The notes beneath the pieces were generated by a model, which was not told where the DNA came from, did not search any database, and was given only the letters and a program-made list of their open reading frames with translations. From positions 112,811 to 176,810 of the forward strand of contig NZ_MJAJ01000009.1 of assembly GCF_001746365.1 (NCBI RefSeq): a DNA stretch of 64,000 nucleotides, written 5' to 3'. A program made the position numbers and the translations under genes. Positions within the stretch are counted from its first letter, which is position 1; every line of letters begins with the position of its first letter. Below, piece by piece: positions 7,903 to 17,307 of the stretch. Origin of the DNA: Streptomyces sp. LUP30 (GTDB lineage: Bacteria > Actinomycetota > Actinomycetes > Streptomycetales > Streptomycetaceae).

Positions 7903-10900
7903 ATGACGGTCACTCGCAGATCGGTCCTTCTCGCCTCCGCGACCGCCCCGGCCGCCGGACCGCTCCTCGGCGTCCCGGCGGCGCGCGCCGCCGAGGCGTC
8001 CGTGAGCGCCCCGGGCCGCCGGACGGTCACGCTGCGCGACGGCTGGCGCTTCGCGCTGGCCGACCCGGTCGGGGCCACCGACCCGAGCGGGCAGTACGCC
8101 GACGCCGCCGCCCCCGGCTACGACGACTCGGCCTGGCGCGAGGTGGCGGTCCCGCACGACTGGAGCATCGAGCAGACCCCCACCACCGGGAACGGCACGA
8201 CCAGCGGCACCGGCTTCTTCCCCGGCGGCCTGGGCTGGTACCGCCTCGCCTTCACCCTGCCGTCCGCCCTCACCGGCCGGCGCATCTCGGTCGAGTTCGA
8301 CGGCGTCTACATGGACTCCTCCGTCCACTGCAACGGCGTCGAGGTCGGCCGCCACCCCTACGGCTACACCGGCTTCGCCTTCGACCTCACCGATCTGCTG
8401 CACACCGACGGGAGCACCGAAAACGTCATCGCGGTCAAGGTGCAGAACCGGCTCCCCAGCAGCCGCTGGTACTCCGGCAGCGGCATCTACCGCGAGGCCC
8501 GGCTCGTCATCACCGACCCCGTGCACGTGACCCGCTGGGGGACCCGAGTGACCACCCCCGAGATCACCGACGAACGGGCCGTCGTGCGGGTCGCCACCAC
8601 CGTCGCGAACGCCTCCGGGGCCGCCGCGGACGTCGAGGTCGTCTCCCGCATCCTCGCCCCGGGCGGCCGCACGGTCGCCCGCGCGTCCTCCACGGTCGCC
8701 GTCACCGACCTGGCCACGCAGACCCAGGTCCTCACCGTGCACCACCCGCAGCGGTGGGACTTCGAGACCCCGCACCGCTACACCCTGGAGACCGAGCTGC
8801 GCGTCGCGGGCCGGACCGCCGACACCTACCGGACCCCCTTCGGCATCCGCACCTTCCGCTTCGACCCGGCCGAGGGCTTCCACCTCAACGGCAGGTACAG
8901 CAAGATCAAGGGCGTCGACCTCCACCACGACCTCGGCGCGCTCGGCGCCGCGATCAACGTCGACGCCGTCCGCCGGCAGATGACGATCATGAAGTCCATG
9001 GGCGTCAACGCCTTCCGCACCTCGCACAACCCGCCCTCGCCGGAGATGATCCAGGTCTGCGAGGAACTGGGCATCGTGATGCTCGTGGAGGCCTTCGACT
9101 GCTGGAGGACCGGCAAGACGCGCTACGACTACGGGCGGTTCTTCGACGAGTGGTGCGAGAAGGACGCGACCGAGATGGTGCTCGCGGCCCGCAACTCGCC
9201 CGCCGTCCTGCTGTGGTCCATCGGCAACGAGATCCCCGACTCCACCTCCACCGCCGGTCTCGCGATGGCGGACCGCATCATCGCCGCGATCCGGGCGGCG
9301 GACGACACCCGCCCGCTGATCATCGGCTCGGACAAGTACCGGACCCCGCCGGCCAAGGGCTCCGCAGCCGATCTGATGCTCGCCAAGCTGGACGGCCTCG
9401 GCCTGAACTACAACACCGCCAAGTCCGTGGACGCCCTGCACGCGACCTACCCGCACCTGTTCCTCTTCGAGTCCGAGTCCTCCTCGGAGACCTCGACCCG
9501 CGGCGCGTACCAGGAGCCCGAGCACCTCAACACCGGCGAGAACCACACCCCGGGCCGCCGGGCCACGTCCTCCTACGACAACAACCTCGCCTCCTGGACG
9601 ATGAGCGGCGAGTACGGCCACAAGAAGGACCGCGACCGCAAGTGGTTCGCCGGGCAGTTCCTGTGGTCCGGCATCGACTACATCGGCGAGCCCACCCCCT
9701 ACGACGTCTTCCCGGTGAAGGCGTCCTTCTTCGGCGCGGTCGACACGGCCGGGTTCCCGAAGGACATGTACCACCTCTTCCGCAGCCAGTGGACCGACGA
9801 GCCCATGGTCCACCTGGTGCCGATGACCTGGAACCACGAGGCCGGCGACACGGTCGAGGTGTGGGCGTACTCCAACGCCGACACCGTGGAGCTCTACCTC
9901 GACGGCGAGTCCCTCGGGGTGCGCAGGTTCGACAGGAAGAAGACGGTCGACGGCCGTTCCTATCTGGAGACCACCGAGGCCACCGGGGACGACAAGACGT
10001 TCACCAGCGGCCCCTACCCCGGCAGCTACACCAGCCCCGACGGCAGCGCGGGCAAACTGCATCTGACCTGGCACGTGCCGTACAGGCCGGGCGAATTGAA
10101 GGCGGTGGCGCGCAGGAACGGCCGGACGGTCGCCGTCGACAGCTTGCGCACGGCGGGCGCACCGCACTCCGTGCGCCTCACCGCGGACCGCGGGTCCCTT
10201 CCCGCGGACGGCCGGTCGCTCGTCTTCGTCACCGCCGAGGTGGTCGACGCGCGCGGGACGGTCGTGCCCGACGCCGAACACCTCATCGCCTTCGATGTGG
10301 CCGGCGGCTCCCTCGCCGGCCTCGACAACGGCCGGCAGGAGAGCGCCGAGCGCTACCAGGCCACCACCCGCACCGCCTTCCACGGCAAGGCTCTCGCCGT
10401 CGTGCGCTCCGGCGTCCGAGCGGGCGCCCTGAAGGTGACCGCGCGGGTGGACGGTCTGCGCAAGGGCGCGGTCACCGTGCGGACCACGCACGCCCGCACG
10501 ACGGCGGCCACCCCGGCCGCCGTCTTCGCCCCCGAGCACCCGACGCCGGTGACGCACCCCCATGCGGACGCCGGCTACTCGGGCCGCGCGGACACCCTGC
10601 CCGCCGCCATGCTCGACGGCGACCCGGCCACCGGCTGGTCCAACGCCTTCACCAAGGCGGCCACGGCCCTGCTGCCCGCCTTCGCCGGCGCCCGGCGCAC
10701 GGACTGGGTCTCGGTGGACTACGGCCGGGCCCGGACCTTCGACCGGGTGGAACTGTCGTTCACGGTCGACTCCGGGCACAGTCTGCCCGCGTCGGTCGAG
10801 GCCGAGGTCTGGGACGGTGAGCGGTATGCGCCGGTCACCGGAGCAGCCGTCGACTGGGCCACCGCCTCGGACGCGCCGACGGCCCTCACCTTCGCCCCGG

Positions 10901-10989
10901 TGCGCGGCACGAAACTGCGGCTGACCCTGACCAGCAGCGCGCCCGGCACGGCCCGAGGGGCGATCCGCATCACCAGACTGGAGGCGTGA
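7903..10989 (+). CDS. Secreted glycoside hydrolase family 2 protein (beta-galactosidase-like)
   Basis: A 1028-aa exoenzyme. An RRSVLL N-terminus followed by an Ala-rich segment ending AARA suggests a Tat-type signal peptide (residues 1-29). Domains in order: GH2 sugar-binding jelly roll (about 35-210, VPHDWSIEQT), Ig-like domain (about 220-305), TIM barrel (about 310-610, HLNGRYSKIKGVDLHHD, acid/base E443 in SIGNEIPD, candidate nucleophile E523 or E525 in FLFESESSS), beta domains with a DUF4982-like part, and a C-terminal F5/8-type discoidin domain (about 870-1028). It should release beta-linked galactosyl or related residues from polysaccharides outside the cell. No transporter or regulator is adjacent. 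A strong hairpin follows the gene. Exact specificity cannot be read from the sequence. Confidence 0.9.
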   Translation: MTVTRRSVLLASATAPAAGPLLGVPAARAAEASVSAPGRRTVTLRDGWRFALADPVGATDPSGQYADAAAPGYDDSAWREVAVPHDWSIEQTPTTGNGTTSGTGFFPGGLGWYRLAFTLPSALTGRRISVEFDGVYMDSSVHCNGVEVGRHPYGYTGFAFDLTDLLHTDGSTENVIAVKVQNRLPSSRWYSGSGIYREARLVITDPVHVTRWGTRVTTPEITDERAVVRVATTVANASGAAADVEVVSRILAPGGRTVARASSTVAVTDLATQTQVLTVHHPQRWDFETPHRYTLETELRVAGRTADTYRTPFGIRTFRFDPAEGFHLNGRYSKIKGVDLHHDLGALGAAINVDAVRRQMTIMKSMGVNAFRTSHNPPSPEMIQVCEELGIVMLVEAFDCWRTGKTRYDYGRFFDEWCEKDATEMVLAARNSPAVLLWSIGNEIPDSTSTAGLAMADRIIAAIRAADDTRPLIIGSDKYRTPPAKGSAADLMLAKLDGLGLNYNTAKSVDALHATYPHLFLFESESSSETSTRGAYQEPEHLNTGENHTPGRRATSSYDNNLASWTMSGEYGHKKDRDRKWFAGQFLWSGIDYIGEPTPYDVFPVKASFFGAVDTAGFPKDMYHLFRSQWTDEPMVHLVPMTWNHEAGDTVEVWAYSNADTVELYLDGESLGVRRFDRKKTVDGRSYLETTEATGDDKTFTSGPYPGSYTSPDGSAGKLHLTWHVPYRPGELKAVARRNGRTVAVDSLRTAGAPHSVRLTADRGSLPADGRSLVFVTAEVVDARGTVVPDAEHLIAFDVAGGSLAGLDNGRQESAERYQATTRTAFHGKALAVVRSGVRAGALKVTARVDGLRKGAVTVRTTHARTTAATPAAVFAPEHPTPVTHPHADAGYSGRADTLPAAMLDGDPATGWSNAFTKAATALLPAFAGARRTDWVSVDYGRARTFDRVELSFTVDSGHSLPASVEAEVWDGERYAPVTGAAVDWATASDAPTALTFAPVRGTKLRLTLTSSAPGTARGAIRITRLEA

Positions 10990-10994
10990 CCTGA

Positions 10995-11058
10995 CGTCCG
11001 GGCCCGGGCAGGGCGAGCCAGGACCAGCCCGGCCCGGACGGCTCAGTCCGTCCGGGCC
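10995..11058. terminator. Bidirectional terminator between GH2 and cysteine hydrolase genes
   Basis: Two mutually exclusive stems share the middle arm 11031-11041: CGTCCGGGCC (10995-11004) with GGCCCGGACG (11031-11040), and GGCCCGGACGG (11031-11041) with CCGTCCGGGCC (11048-11058). The second has a 6-nt loop that contains the stop codon of the minus-strand gene. Convergent genes flank it. Confidence 0.7.
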
Positions 11059-11618
11059 TTCCCGGCCGGCTCGAACGTCACCTCCGCCGTGTCCACCGTG
11101 CCCGCGCTGCGGCCGGGCGCGCTCTGCCACGACCAGTACAGGTTGGTGTGGGCCATCACCTGCTCCGGAGCGGGCGCGCCGTACGCGGTGAGGTCTTCCG
11201 TGGTGTGCGCGTCGCCGACCAGCGTCACGTCGTACCCCCGTACGAACGCGCCGTGCAGGGTCGAGCGGATGCACACGTCCGTCTGCGCCCCCGCGACGAC
11301 GACCCGGCCCACCCCGCGCTCCGCGAGCAGCGACTCCAGTTCCGTCTCCTCGAAGGAGTCGGAGTAGGTCTTGTGGACCAGCGGCTCGCCCTCCAGGCGG
11401 ACCAACTCGTCGACATAACGCCAGTCCTCGCTGCCGGAGACCAGTTGGTCGTCCGAGTGCTGCACCCAGACGACCGGCACCTCCTGCGCGCGGGCCGCGC
11501 CGACCAGCACGCCGATGTTGGCGATCACTTCGTCCCGGCGGGGCGTGCCCGCCACCACGCCGTTCTGGACGTCGATGACGAGCAGGGCGGTGCGGGGCCG
11601 GTCGGGCAGCGTGGTCAT
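11043..11618 (-). CDS. Isochorismatase-fold cysteine hydrolase
   Basis: A 191-aa single-domain hydrolase. The Asp-Lys-Cys catalytic triad is in the expected places: D17 in LLVIDVQNG, a Lys in VHKTYSDSF (about 83) and Cys in AGAQTDVCIRST (about 115), with a cis-peptide-like GAQTDVC turn. Family members hydrolyse isochorismate, nicotinamide, N-carbamoyl amides and other amides. Residue choices here (HSDD, YSDSF) do not identify a substrate, and no phenazine or siderophore gene is nearby. ATG 11618 has AGGAGG 6 nt upstream. It is monocistronic and converges on the GH2 gene. Confidence 0.85.
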   Translation of the reverse strand: MTTLPDRPRTALLVIDVQNGVVAGTPRRDEVIANIGVLVGAARAQEVPVVWVQHSDDQLVSGSEDWRYVDELVRLEGEPLVHKTYSDSFEETELESLLAERGVGRVVVAGAQTDVCIRSTLHGAFVRGYDVTLVGDAHTTEDLTAYGAPAPEQVMAHTNLYWSWQSAPGRSAGTVDTAEVTFEPAGKARTD

Positions 11619-12088
11619 GGGCGACCTCCTGTTCGGCGGGTGCGCGGTGCGCCCTCACGGGCGCGCGCTCTCGTACGGCCCACACTAGGACGCACCACTG
11701 ACAACGCGCCCGGACCGGGGCCGGGGCGCGGCCCGCGGGCTCCGGCTCCCGGTCCGGGCGGCCGCGAAGGCCCCGAACCGGCAGGCCTTCCCGTGACTGC
11801 TGGGCCCGGGCCTCCCCCTGAACGCACGTCCGCTCCCGGAGCCGGCGGCAGCACGCCCGGGCAGCATGTCCGGACCCTGTCCGCGGCGGTCCGTATCACC
11901 CTCCCGCGGACCCTCCCGCGGGGCGCGTGACCGGCTCCCGCGCGGCACATCCCGCACAGTGCTTCGCTCCGTCAACTACCCACACGCGCGCCGCGGTTAT
12001 ATCCTGCGATCCCGTTTTGGGAGCGCTCCCACACGATGGGGTCCGGACCATGCGCGGAGCGCCCCGCACCTCACCGAGGAGCCTGGAC
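11619..12088. other. Divergent intergenic region, no gene seen
   Basis: 470 bp between the cysteine hydrolase and the GH9 cellulase. No credible coding frame was found. The proximal part carries a CebR-type operator at 12018-12031 and an AT-rich GGTTATATCC segment (11994-12003) that may include the -10 element of the cellulase promoter. Confidence 0.6.
12018..12031. promoter_or_regulatory. CebR-type operator TGGGAGCGCTCCCA
   Basis: A perfect 14-bp palindrome identical to the consensus binding site of CebR, the LacI-family repressor that controls cellulose and cello-oligosaccharide use in Streptomyces. It ends 57 bp upstream of the GH9 start codon, a position suited to blocking transcription. 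The cellulase is therefore predicted to be de-repressed by cellobiose or cellotriose. Confidence 0.85.
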
Positions 12089-14329
12089 GTGAAACGACGC
12101 AGAACCGCCCTGCTGTCCCTCGCGACCCTGCTGGGCGCGGCGCTCACCGCGCTGCCCGTACAGAACGCCGGCGCCGACGAGGTCGAGCAGGTCAGGAACG
12201 GCGGCTTCGACACGACCGCCGACCCCTGGTGGACCAGCAACGTCACCGCCGGCCTCACCGGGGGCCAGTTGTGCGCGGACGTGCCCGGGGGCACCGCCAA
12301 CCGCTGGGACTCCGCCGTCGGCCAGAACGACATCACCCTGGTGAAGGGCACGACCTACCGCTTCTCGTTCCGTGCCTCCGGGGTGCCCGAGGGGCACGCG
12401 GTGCGGGCGATCGTGGGACTCTCGGTCTCCCCGTACGACACCTGGCAGGAGGCGTCCCCGGTGCTGGACCCGGCGGGCGGCACGTACTCCTACACGTTCA
12501 CCTCGCCGGTCGACAGCACCCAGGGGCAGGTCGCCTTCCAGGTGGGCGGCAGCGCCGATCCGTGGCGGTTCTGCCTGGACGACGTCTCGCTGCTGGGCGG
12601 GGTGCCGCCGGAGGTCTACGAGCCCGACACCGGGCCCCGGGTGCGCGTCAACCAGGTCGCCTATCTGCCCGCCGGGCCGAAGAACGCCACCCTCGTCACC
12701 GACGCCGCCACGAAGCTGCCCTGGCAGCTGAAGAACAGCGCGGGGGCGACGGTCGCACACGGCTGGAGCGTGCCGCGCGGGCTCGACGCCTCCTCGGGAC
12801 AGAACGTCCACACCATCGACTTCGGCGCCTACCGCAAGCGCGGCACCGGGTTCACCCTGGTCGCCGACGGCGAGACCAGCAGGCCGTTCGACATCGGTGC
12901 AGCCGCCTACGAGCAGTTGCGTCTGGACGCCGTGAAGTACTACTACACGCAGCGCAGCGGCATCGCGATCCGCGACGACCTGCGGCCCGGCTACGGCAGG
13001 GCGGCCGGGCATGTGGGCGTCGCCCCCAACCACGGCGACACGAGCGTCCCCTGCCGGCCGGGCGAGTGCGACTACCGGCTGGACGTCGAAGGCGGCTGGT
13101 ACGACGCCGGAGACCACGGCAAGTACGTCGTCAACGGCGGGATCGCCGCCTGGGAACTGCTCAGCACCTACGAACGCTCCCTCGTCGCCCGCACCGGCCA
13201 CCCGGCGAGACTCGGCGACGGCACGCTCGCCCTGCCGGAGAGCGGCAACCGCGTGCCCGACATCCTCGACGAGGCCCGCTGGGAGCTGGACTTCCTGCTG
13301 AAGATGCAGGTGCCGGACGGACAGCCGCTCGCCGGAATGGCCCATCACAAGATCCACGACGCCCAGTGGACCGGCCTGCCGCTGCTGCCCTCCGACGACC
13401 CGCAGCAGCGGGAACTGCACCCGCCGACCACCGCGGCGACCCTCAACCTGGCCGCGACGGCCGCGCAGGCGGCCCGTCTCTACCGGCCCTACGACAAGGC
13501 CTTCGCCGCGAAGGCGCTGTCGGCGGCGCGCAAGGCCTGGACGGCGGCCCTCGCGCACCCGGACCTGTACGCGGACCCGGCCGACGGCACCGGCGGCGGC
13601 GCCTACAACGACGACGACGTGACCGACGAGTTCTACTGGGCGGCGGCCGAGCTGTATCTGACCACCGGTGAGAAGCGGTTCGCCGACCGGGTGCTGAACT
13701 CGCCGACGCACACCGCGGACATCTTCGGCTCCTACGGGTTCGACTGGTCCCGCACGGCGGCCGCGGGCCGTCTCGACCTCGCGCTCGTGCCGAGCAAACT
13801 GCCCGGCCGTGACAAGGTCCGCCGCTCGGTGGTGCGGGGCGCCGACAAGTACCTCGCCGCCCTGGCCTCGCAGCCGTACGGCATGCCGTACGCGCCGGAC
13901 GGAAACCGCTACGACTGGGGCTCCAGCCATCAGGTCCTCAACAACGCCGTGGTGATCGCGACCGCCTACGACGTCACCGGCGCCGCGAAGTACCGCGACG
14001 CCGCCGTCCAGAGCATGGACTACATCCTCGGCCGCAACGCGCTGAACATCTCGTACGTCACCGGCTACGGTGAGGTCAACGCCCAGCACCAGCACAGCCG
14101 TTGGTACGCCCACCAGCTCGACCCGAAGCTGCCGTCCCCGCCGGCGGGGACCCTGGCGGGCGGCGCGAACTCGGGCATCCAGGACCCCTACGCGCAGTCC
14201 AAGCTCCAGGGCTGCGTCGGCCAGTTCTGCTACATCGACGACATCCAGTCCTGGTCGACCAATGAGAACGCGATCAACTGGAACGCCGCTCTGACCCGGA
14301 TGGCGTCCTTCGTGGCGGATCAGGGATAG
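12089..14329 (+). CDS. Secreted GH9 endoglucanase with CBM4/9-type module
   Basis: A 746-aa secreted cellulase. A Sec signal ([19 protein letters not shown], residues 1-31) is followed by a CBM4/9-like beta-sandwich (about 35-165, [12 protein letters not shown]), a CelD-type Ig domain (about 175-275) and a GH9 (alpha/alpha)6 barrel (about 280-746). The GH9 nucleophile Asp pair is in [13 protein letters not shown] and the C-terminal catalytic acid is E726 in [25 protein letters not shown] is the usual GH9 active-site stretch. It should cleave internal or terminal beta-1,4-glucan bonds. GTG 12089 is chosen for GAGGAG 7 nt upstream and because it begins a clean signal peptide. The CebR operator upstream predicts induction by cello-oligosaccharides. 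Confidence 0.93.
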   Translation: MKRRRTALLSLATLLGAALTALPVQNAGADEVEQVRNGGFDTTADPWWTSNVTAGLTGGQLCADVPGGTANRWDSAVGQNDITLVKGTTYRFSFRASGVPEGHAVRAIVGLSVSPYDTWQEASPVLDPAGGTYSYTFTSPVDSTQGQVAFQVGGSADPWRFCLDDVSLLGGVPPEVYEPDTGPRVRVNQVAYLPAGPKNATLVTDAATKLPWQLKNSAGATVAHGWSVPRGLDASSGQNVHTIDFGAYRKRGTGFTLVADGETSRPFDIGAAAYEQLRLDAVKYYYTQRSGIAIRDDLRPGYGRAAGHVGVAPNHGDTSVPCRPGECDYRLDVEGGWYDAGDHGKYVVNGGIAAWELLSTYERSLVARTGHPARLGDGTLALPESGNRVPDILDEARWELDFLLKMQVPDGQPLAGMAHHKIHDAQWTGLPLLPSDDPQQRELHPPTTAATLNLAATAAQAARLYRPYDKAFAAKALSAARKAWTAALAHPDLYADPADGTGGGAYNDDDVTDEFYWAAAELYLTTGEKRFADRVLNSPTHTADIFGSYGFDWSRTAAAGRLDLALVPSKLPGRDKVRRSVVRGADKYLAALASQPYGMPYAPDGNRYDWGSSHQVLNNAVVIATAYDVTGAAKYRDAAVQSMDYILGRNALNISYVTGYGEVNAQHQHSRWYAHQLDPKLPSPPAGTLAGGANSGIQDPYAQSKLQGCVGQFCYIDDIQSWSTNENAINWNAALTRMASFVADQG

Positions 14330-14368
14330 TCCCCTCCCGATCGGGAGCGGACGGGGACGGACACCTTG

Positions 14369-14431
14369 CGGTACCGCGCGGTCATCAGTGTGACCTGGTG
14401 ATATTTACGAGTAAGTACCCGCGCGGTACCG
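14369..14431. promoter_or_regulatory. Paired operator of the toxin-antitoxin operon
   Basis: CGGTACCGCGCGG (14369-14381) is repeated in inverted orientation as CCGCGCGGTACCG (14419-14431), 37 bp apart. Each arm contains two nested palindromes (CGGTACCG and, in the first, ACCGCGCGGT). The distal arm ends 8 bp before the antitoxin ATG. Between them lies an AT-rich GATATTTACGAGTAAGTA segment that could hold the promoter. The layout suits autoregulation by the antitoxin. Confidence 0.6.
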
Positions 14432-14439
14432 TGAAGGGC

Positions 14440-14685
14440 ATGCCAGCCCTCAATGTGGAATTCAGCGATCGCGAGCTGGAGGACCTGCGGCAGATCGCCA
14501 AGGAACGCGGCACGTCGATGAAGGCACTCGTGCGGGAGGCGGCCGCGGCCGACATCGCGCGGCACCGGGCGCTGCAGGAGGGCGCGGAGGCCTTCCGCAG
14601 GTTCTTCGCCTCCCATGCCGACGAATTCGCCGCCGCCTTCCCGGACGACGAACGTTCCGCCCGGAGCGAGGGGCAGGTCGCCTGA
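14440..14685 (+). CDS. Antitoxin, ribbon-helix-helix-like
   Basis: An 81-aa protein. The N-terminal 45 residues look like a ribbon-helix-helix DNA-binding unit: a short strand (ALNVEFSD), helix RELEDLRQIAKERG, turn T-S-M-K, helix ALVREAAAADIARH. The rest is acidic and probably binds the partner toxin. The next gene, 3 bp downstream, encodes a Fic/Doc-like protein, which is the usual gene order for antitoxin then toxin. GTGAAGGGC sits just before the ATG. Paired inverted repeats upstream suggest autoregulation. Family assignment is by shape and context, as RHH sequences are short and divergent. Confidence 0.7.
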   Translation: MPALNVEFSDRELEDLRQIAKERGTSMKALVREAAAADIARHRALQEGAEAFRRFFASHADEFAAAFPDDERSARSEGQVA

Positions 14686-14688
14686 CCG

Positions 14689-15066
14689 ATGACGTCCGTC
14701 ATCCACATCGACGTGCCCTGGCTGCTCCAGCGCCATGAAGAGGTACTGCCCGAGCAGCCCACCGTCAACGACTTCTCCGCGCTGGTCGCGGCCGTGGCCC
14801 GGCACCGGGTCGACCCGCCCAGGCTCGGCGTGGACTCCGACCCGGCCTGGCGGGCCGCCGCCCTGCTGCACACCCTCACCCTGCTCAAGCCGCTGCCCTC
14901 GGCCAACGCCCGCTTCGCCTGCGCGACGGCGGTGGCGTACATGTTCACCAGCGGCGTCGGTATCGACCCGCCGTACGGCGCGCTCGTCGACCTCGCCCGT
15001 GACCTGCTCGACGGCAAGACCGACGTCTACGCGGCGGCCGACCGCTTGAGGTCCTGGCAGATCTAG
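14689..15066 (+). CDS. Fic/Doc-like toxin with degenerate Fic motif
   Basis: A 125-aa all-alpha protein starting 3 bp after the antitoxin stop, so translationally linked. Its length matches Doc-type toxins. The core Fic motif HPFx[D/E]GN[G/K]R is represented by KPLPSANAR (residues about 63-71): the catalytic His is replaced by Lys, the acidic residue is lost and only the Asn and Arg positions remain. Upstream PTVNDFSALVAAVARHRV and AALLHTLTLLKPL fit the helices before the motif. Classical Fic proteins transfer AMP or phosphate to targets such as EF-Tu. This version may lack that chemistry or use another. No ribosome binding site beyond GAGGGGCAGG in the upstream gene is needed. Confidence 0.65.
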   Translation: MTSVIHIDVPWLLQRHEEVLPEQPTVNDFSALVAAVARHRVDPPRLGVDSDPAWRAAALLHTLTLLKPLPSANARFACATAVAYMFTSGVGIDPPYGALVDLARDLLDGKTDVYAAADRLRSWQI

Positions 15067-15587
15067 GCGGGAACAGGCGGGCAAACGCGCACCTGCATGC
15101 CGGTGCGGGACAGCGCGGCGAGGCCGTAGGGCTGGGGGAGTTCGCCGCCGCGGGCGCGCGAAGTGCCTCGGGCCGCCGGCCGAGGGCGGGAGGAGCAGGG
15201 CCGGCGGCCGTTTCGCGCAGGAGAGCCGCCGTCCTGCGCGGGGCCTCCGAGGAAGTGGCCGGTTCCAGCCAACTACGCGGACCGGTGCACCGGGAGCGTG
15301 CGCGGCCCTTTGCTGGGTGTGCGTGTTTCACACGGGGCGCGACGGCGGAATTCGGCCGGTTCGCCAAGGCGCGCCCAAAGGCGCGCGGCACGGCCGGAGT
15401 AGGTTTCCGTTATCGACATTCCATCAATAAGCATGGCTTCAGTCGTCGCCTTGTTGTGCCCGACTTAGTTGTGCAAAGGTGAACCACCCGTGCGGGGGGT
15501 CATGGCCGGGCCCCCTGCGTTCGTCGGCGGAGGCGAATTCCCGCTCCCTGCCGCACCGAACAGGTACGTACCAAAGGAATTCGCTCA
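15067..15587. other. Intergenic region, no gene seen
   Basis: 520 bp between the toxin gene and the second lectin fusion. No credible frame. The distal 180 bp are comparatively AT-rich (CCATCAATAAGCATGG around 15420-15436) and include a direct repeat GTTGTGC-N8-GTTGTGC near 15452-15475, a likely promoter or regulator site for the downstream gene. Confidence 0.5.
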
Positions 15588-17222
15588 GTGCCCACCCCTC
15601 AGCCTCCTCTTCCGCCCTACCCGCCGCCCGGCGGGGGACCCGGAGAATCCGACGAGTCTCTTGCCGCCGGAATACGCGGCGGCGCGGACAGCGAGGTCGC
15701 CCGGTCCACCGCCATGCTGATCGCCCGGCACTGGCGACCGGTGCACGAGTACGCGGTCATCTGCCTCGCCTCCTCCGGGAGCGCCGCGTCCATGCTCACC
15801 ACCGCCGTCTTCCATCAGGTCTTCGACCGGCTCAAGCTGGGCGAGCCGGGCGCCGCGCTGCGCCCCCGGCTGCTGGTGACGGTGCGGGACACGGCCCTGC
15901 TGTGGTCCGCCGACGAGGGGCTGTCCGGCGTCCTGCCCGTGCTGCGCAAGCCGGCCGGCGCCCGGGGGATGCGCAGTGCGAAGTCCATGACCCCCGAGAA
16001 CCGGGTGCTGGCGGAACGCTCGTTCCAGGGGCTTCCCCCGGTCGCCCGCTGCGTCCTGTGGCATATGGAGGTCGAGGCCGAGCCGGTCACCGTGGCCGCC
16101 GGTCTGCTCGGCATGGACACCGACACCGTGTCCGCCATCCTCGAACAGGCGCAGGACAAGCTCCGTGAGGGCGTGGTGCGCGCCCACCGGGAACTCGCCC
16201 CGAGCAAGGACTGCCGCTTCTACAACCGGCTCCTCGACGTCCCCATCCGGCGTGGCGGCGACCTGCTGCCCGACGTGCGGAAGCACCTGGACGAGTGCCG
16301 CTACTGCCGCTCCGCCGCCGAACAGCTCGGCCACTTCGAGAGCGGCCTGGGCGTGCTGCTCGCCGAGGCGGTGCTCGGCTGGGGGGCCCGCCGCTACCAC
16401 GACACCCGTCCCGGCCGTGCCAAGCAGCAGACCGTCCGTCTCAAGGGCTCCGCGCGTCATCGCGGCGGCGGCACACGGGGGCGGGGCGGCAATCTGCTCG
16501 CCCGCATTCCCTCCCCCCGCCGGCGGGAGCCCGGGGCGGCACGGTCGCCGCGAGCGCTGTTCACCGGCGTCGGCCTGGCCTCGGCCGGACTGCTGACGAC
16601 CCTGCTCGCCGCCGGCATGTGGTCGGACGACGGCGGCGCCGACCCGGCCGCCTCCACCAGCGGCAGCGTCCCCGGCACCGACTCGCAGGCGGCCACCGCC
16701 TCGCCCACGGCCCCCGGCACCGCCCGACTGCCCACCCCGCCACGGCAGACCAGGCTGCGCAACGAAGCCGCCGACCTGTGCCTGGACATCCGGGGCGAGG
16801 CGAAGGCCGGCGCCGCCGTCCAGCTGGCGGCCTGCTCGTCCGAGGGGACCCAGGAGTGGTCGTACAGTGACGACGGCCAGCTGCGCAGCGCGGCCCATCC
16901 GGGCCTGTGCGTGGACTCGCACGCGGACGCCGGCGTGGTGATCCTCGGCACGTGCGCCGACGCCACCGACGCGCGCGGCGAGGACGTCCGCTACGACCTC
17001 ACCGTGCAGGGCGAGTTGCTGCCCCGCTGGGACGACGCGCTGGCGCTCGCGACGGCGGGCGAGGACGTCGGCGCGGACGTCGTCGTCAAGGTCCGCGACC
17101 ACTCCACCGGCCAGCGCTGGCTGACGGACGCCGCCTCCGTGACCCCCGGCTCCCTCGCGGTCACCGGTACGGACGCACCGCCGTCGGCCCAACCGGTCGG
17201 CCTCTCGGACGGCACGGCCTGA
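15588..17222 (+). CDS. Transmembrane sigma-like / zinc-motif / ricin-lectin fusion protein (paralog 2)
   Basis: A 544-aa paralog of the protein at 1771-3816 with the same module order: Pro-rich N-terminus, sigma region-2-like helices (about 35-110), region-4-like helices (SFQGLPPVARCVLWHMEVEA, about 145-215), H233-x3-C237-x2-C240 (HLDECRYC), a basic linker, one membrane helix (about 323-345), a short Ser/Thr/Pro linker and an outside ricin-type trefoil (about 383-520, QEWSYSDDGQLRSA and GQRWLTDA). It lacks the Gly-Tyr tail of paralog 1. GTG 15588 has AAAGGA 9 nt upstream. The conserved order suggests a working unit: lectin outside, zinc/sigma module inside. Whether the sigma part contacts RNA polymerase is unknown. 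Confidence 0.75.
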   Translation: MPTPQPPLPPYPPPGGGPGESDESLAAGIRGGADSEVARSTAMLIARHWRPVHEYAVICLASSGSAASMLTTAVFHQVFDRLKLGEPGAALRPRLLVTVRDTALLWSADEGLSGVLPVLRKPAGARGMRSAKSMTPENRVLAERSFQGLPPVARCVLWHMEVEAEPVTVAAGLLGMDTDTVSAILEQAQDKLREGVVRAHRELAPSKDCRFYNRLLDVPIRRGGDLLPDVRKHLDECRYCRSAAEQLGHFESGLGVLLAEAVLGWGARRYHDTRPGRAKQQTVRLKGSARHRGGGTRGRGGNLLARIPSPRRREPGAARSPRALFTGVGLASAGLLTTLLAAGMWSDDGGADPAASTSGSVPGTDSQAATASPTAPGTARLPTPPRQTRLRNEAADLCLDIRGEAKAGAAVQLAACSSEGTQEWSYSDDGQLRSAAHPGLCVDSHADAGVVILGTCADATDARGEDVRYDLTVQGELLPRWDDALALATAGEDVGADVVVKVRDHSTGQRWLTDAASVTPGSLAVTGTDAPPSAQPVGLSDGTA

Positions 17223-17307
17223 CACCCGGGTCACGCCCCAGCGGCGGCGTCCCGTCCGTGCGGCTGCGGCTGCGGCTGCGGCGGCGCCGGCCGGTGTCCG
17301 CCGGGCG

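Noticed and set aside
7654..11685. Very long minus-strand open frame (1343 codons) antisense to the GH2 gene
   Set aside because: It is an artefact of high third-position GC: low-complexity Arg/Gly/Val-rich product, no domain, and the opposite strand encodes a clear secreted enzyme.
17261..17284. Short GCGGCT-type tandem repeat between the second lectin fusion and the hydroxyacid oxidase
   Set aside because: Simple low-complexity repeat of about four units in a GC-rich gap; no function is supported.
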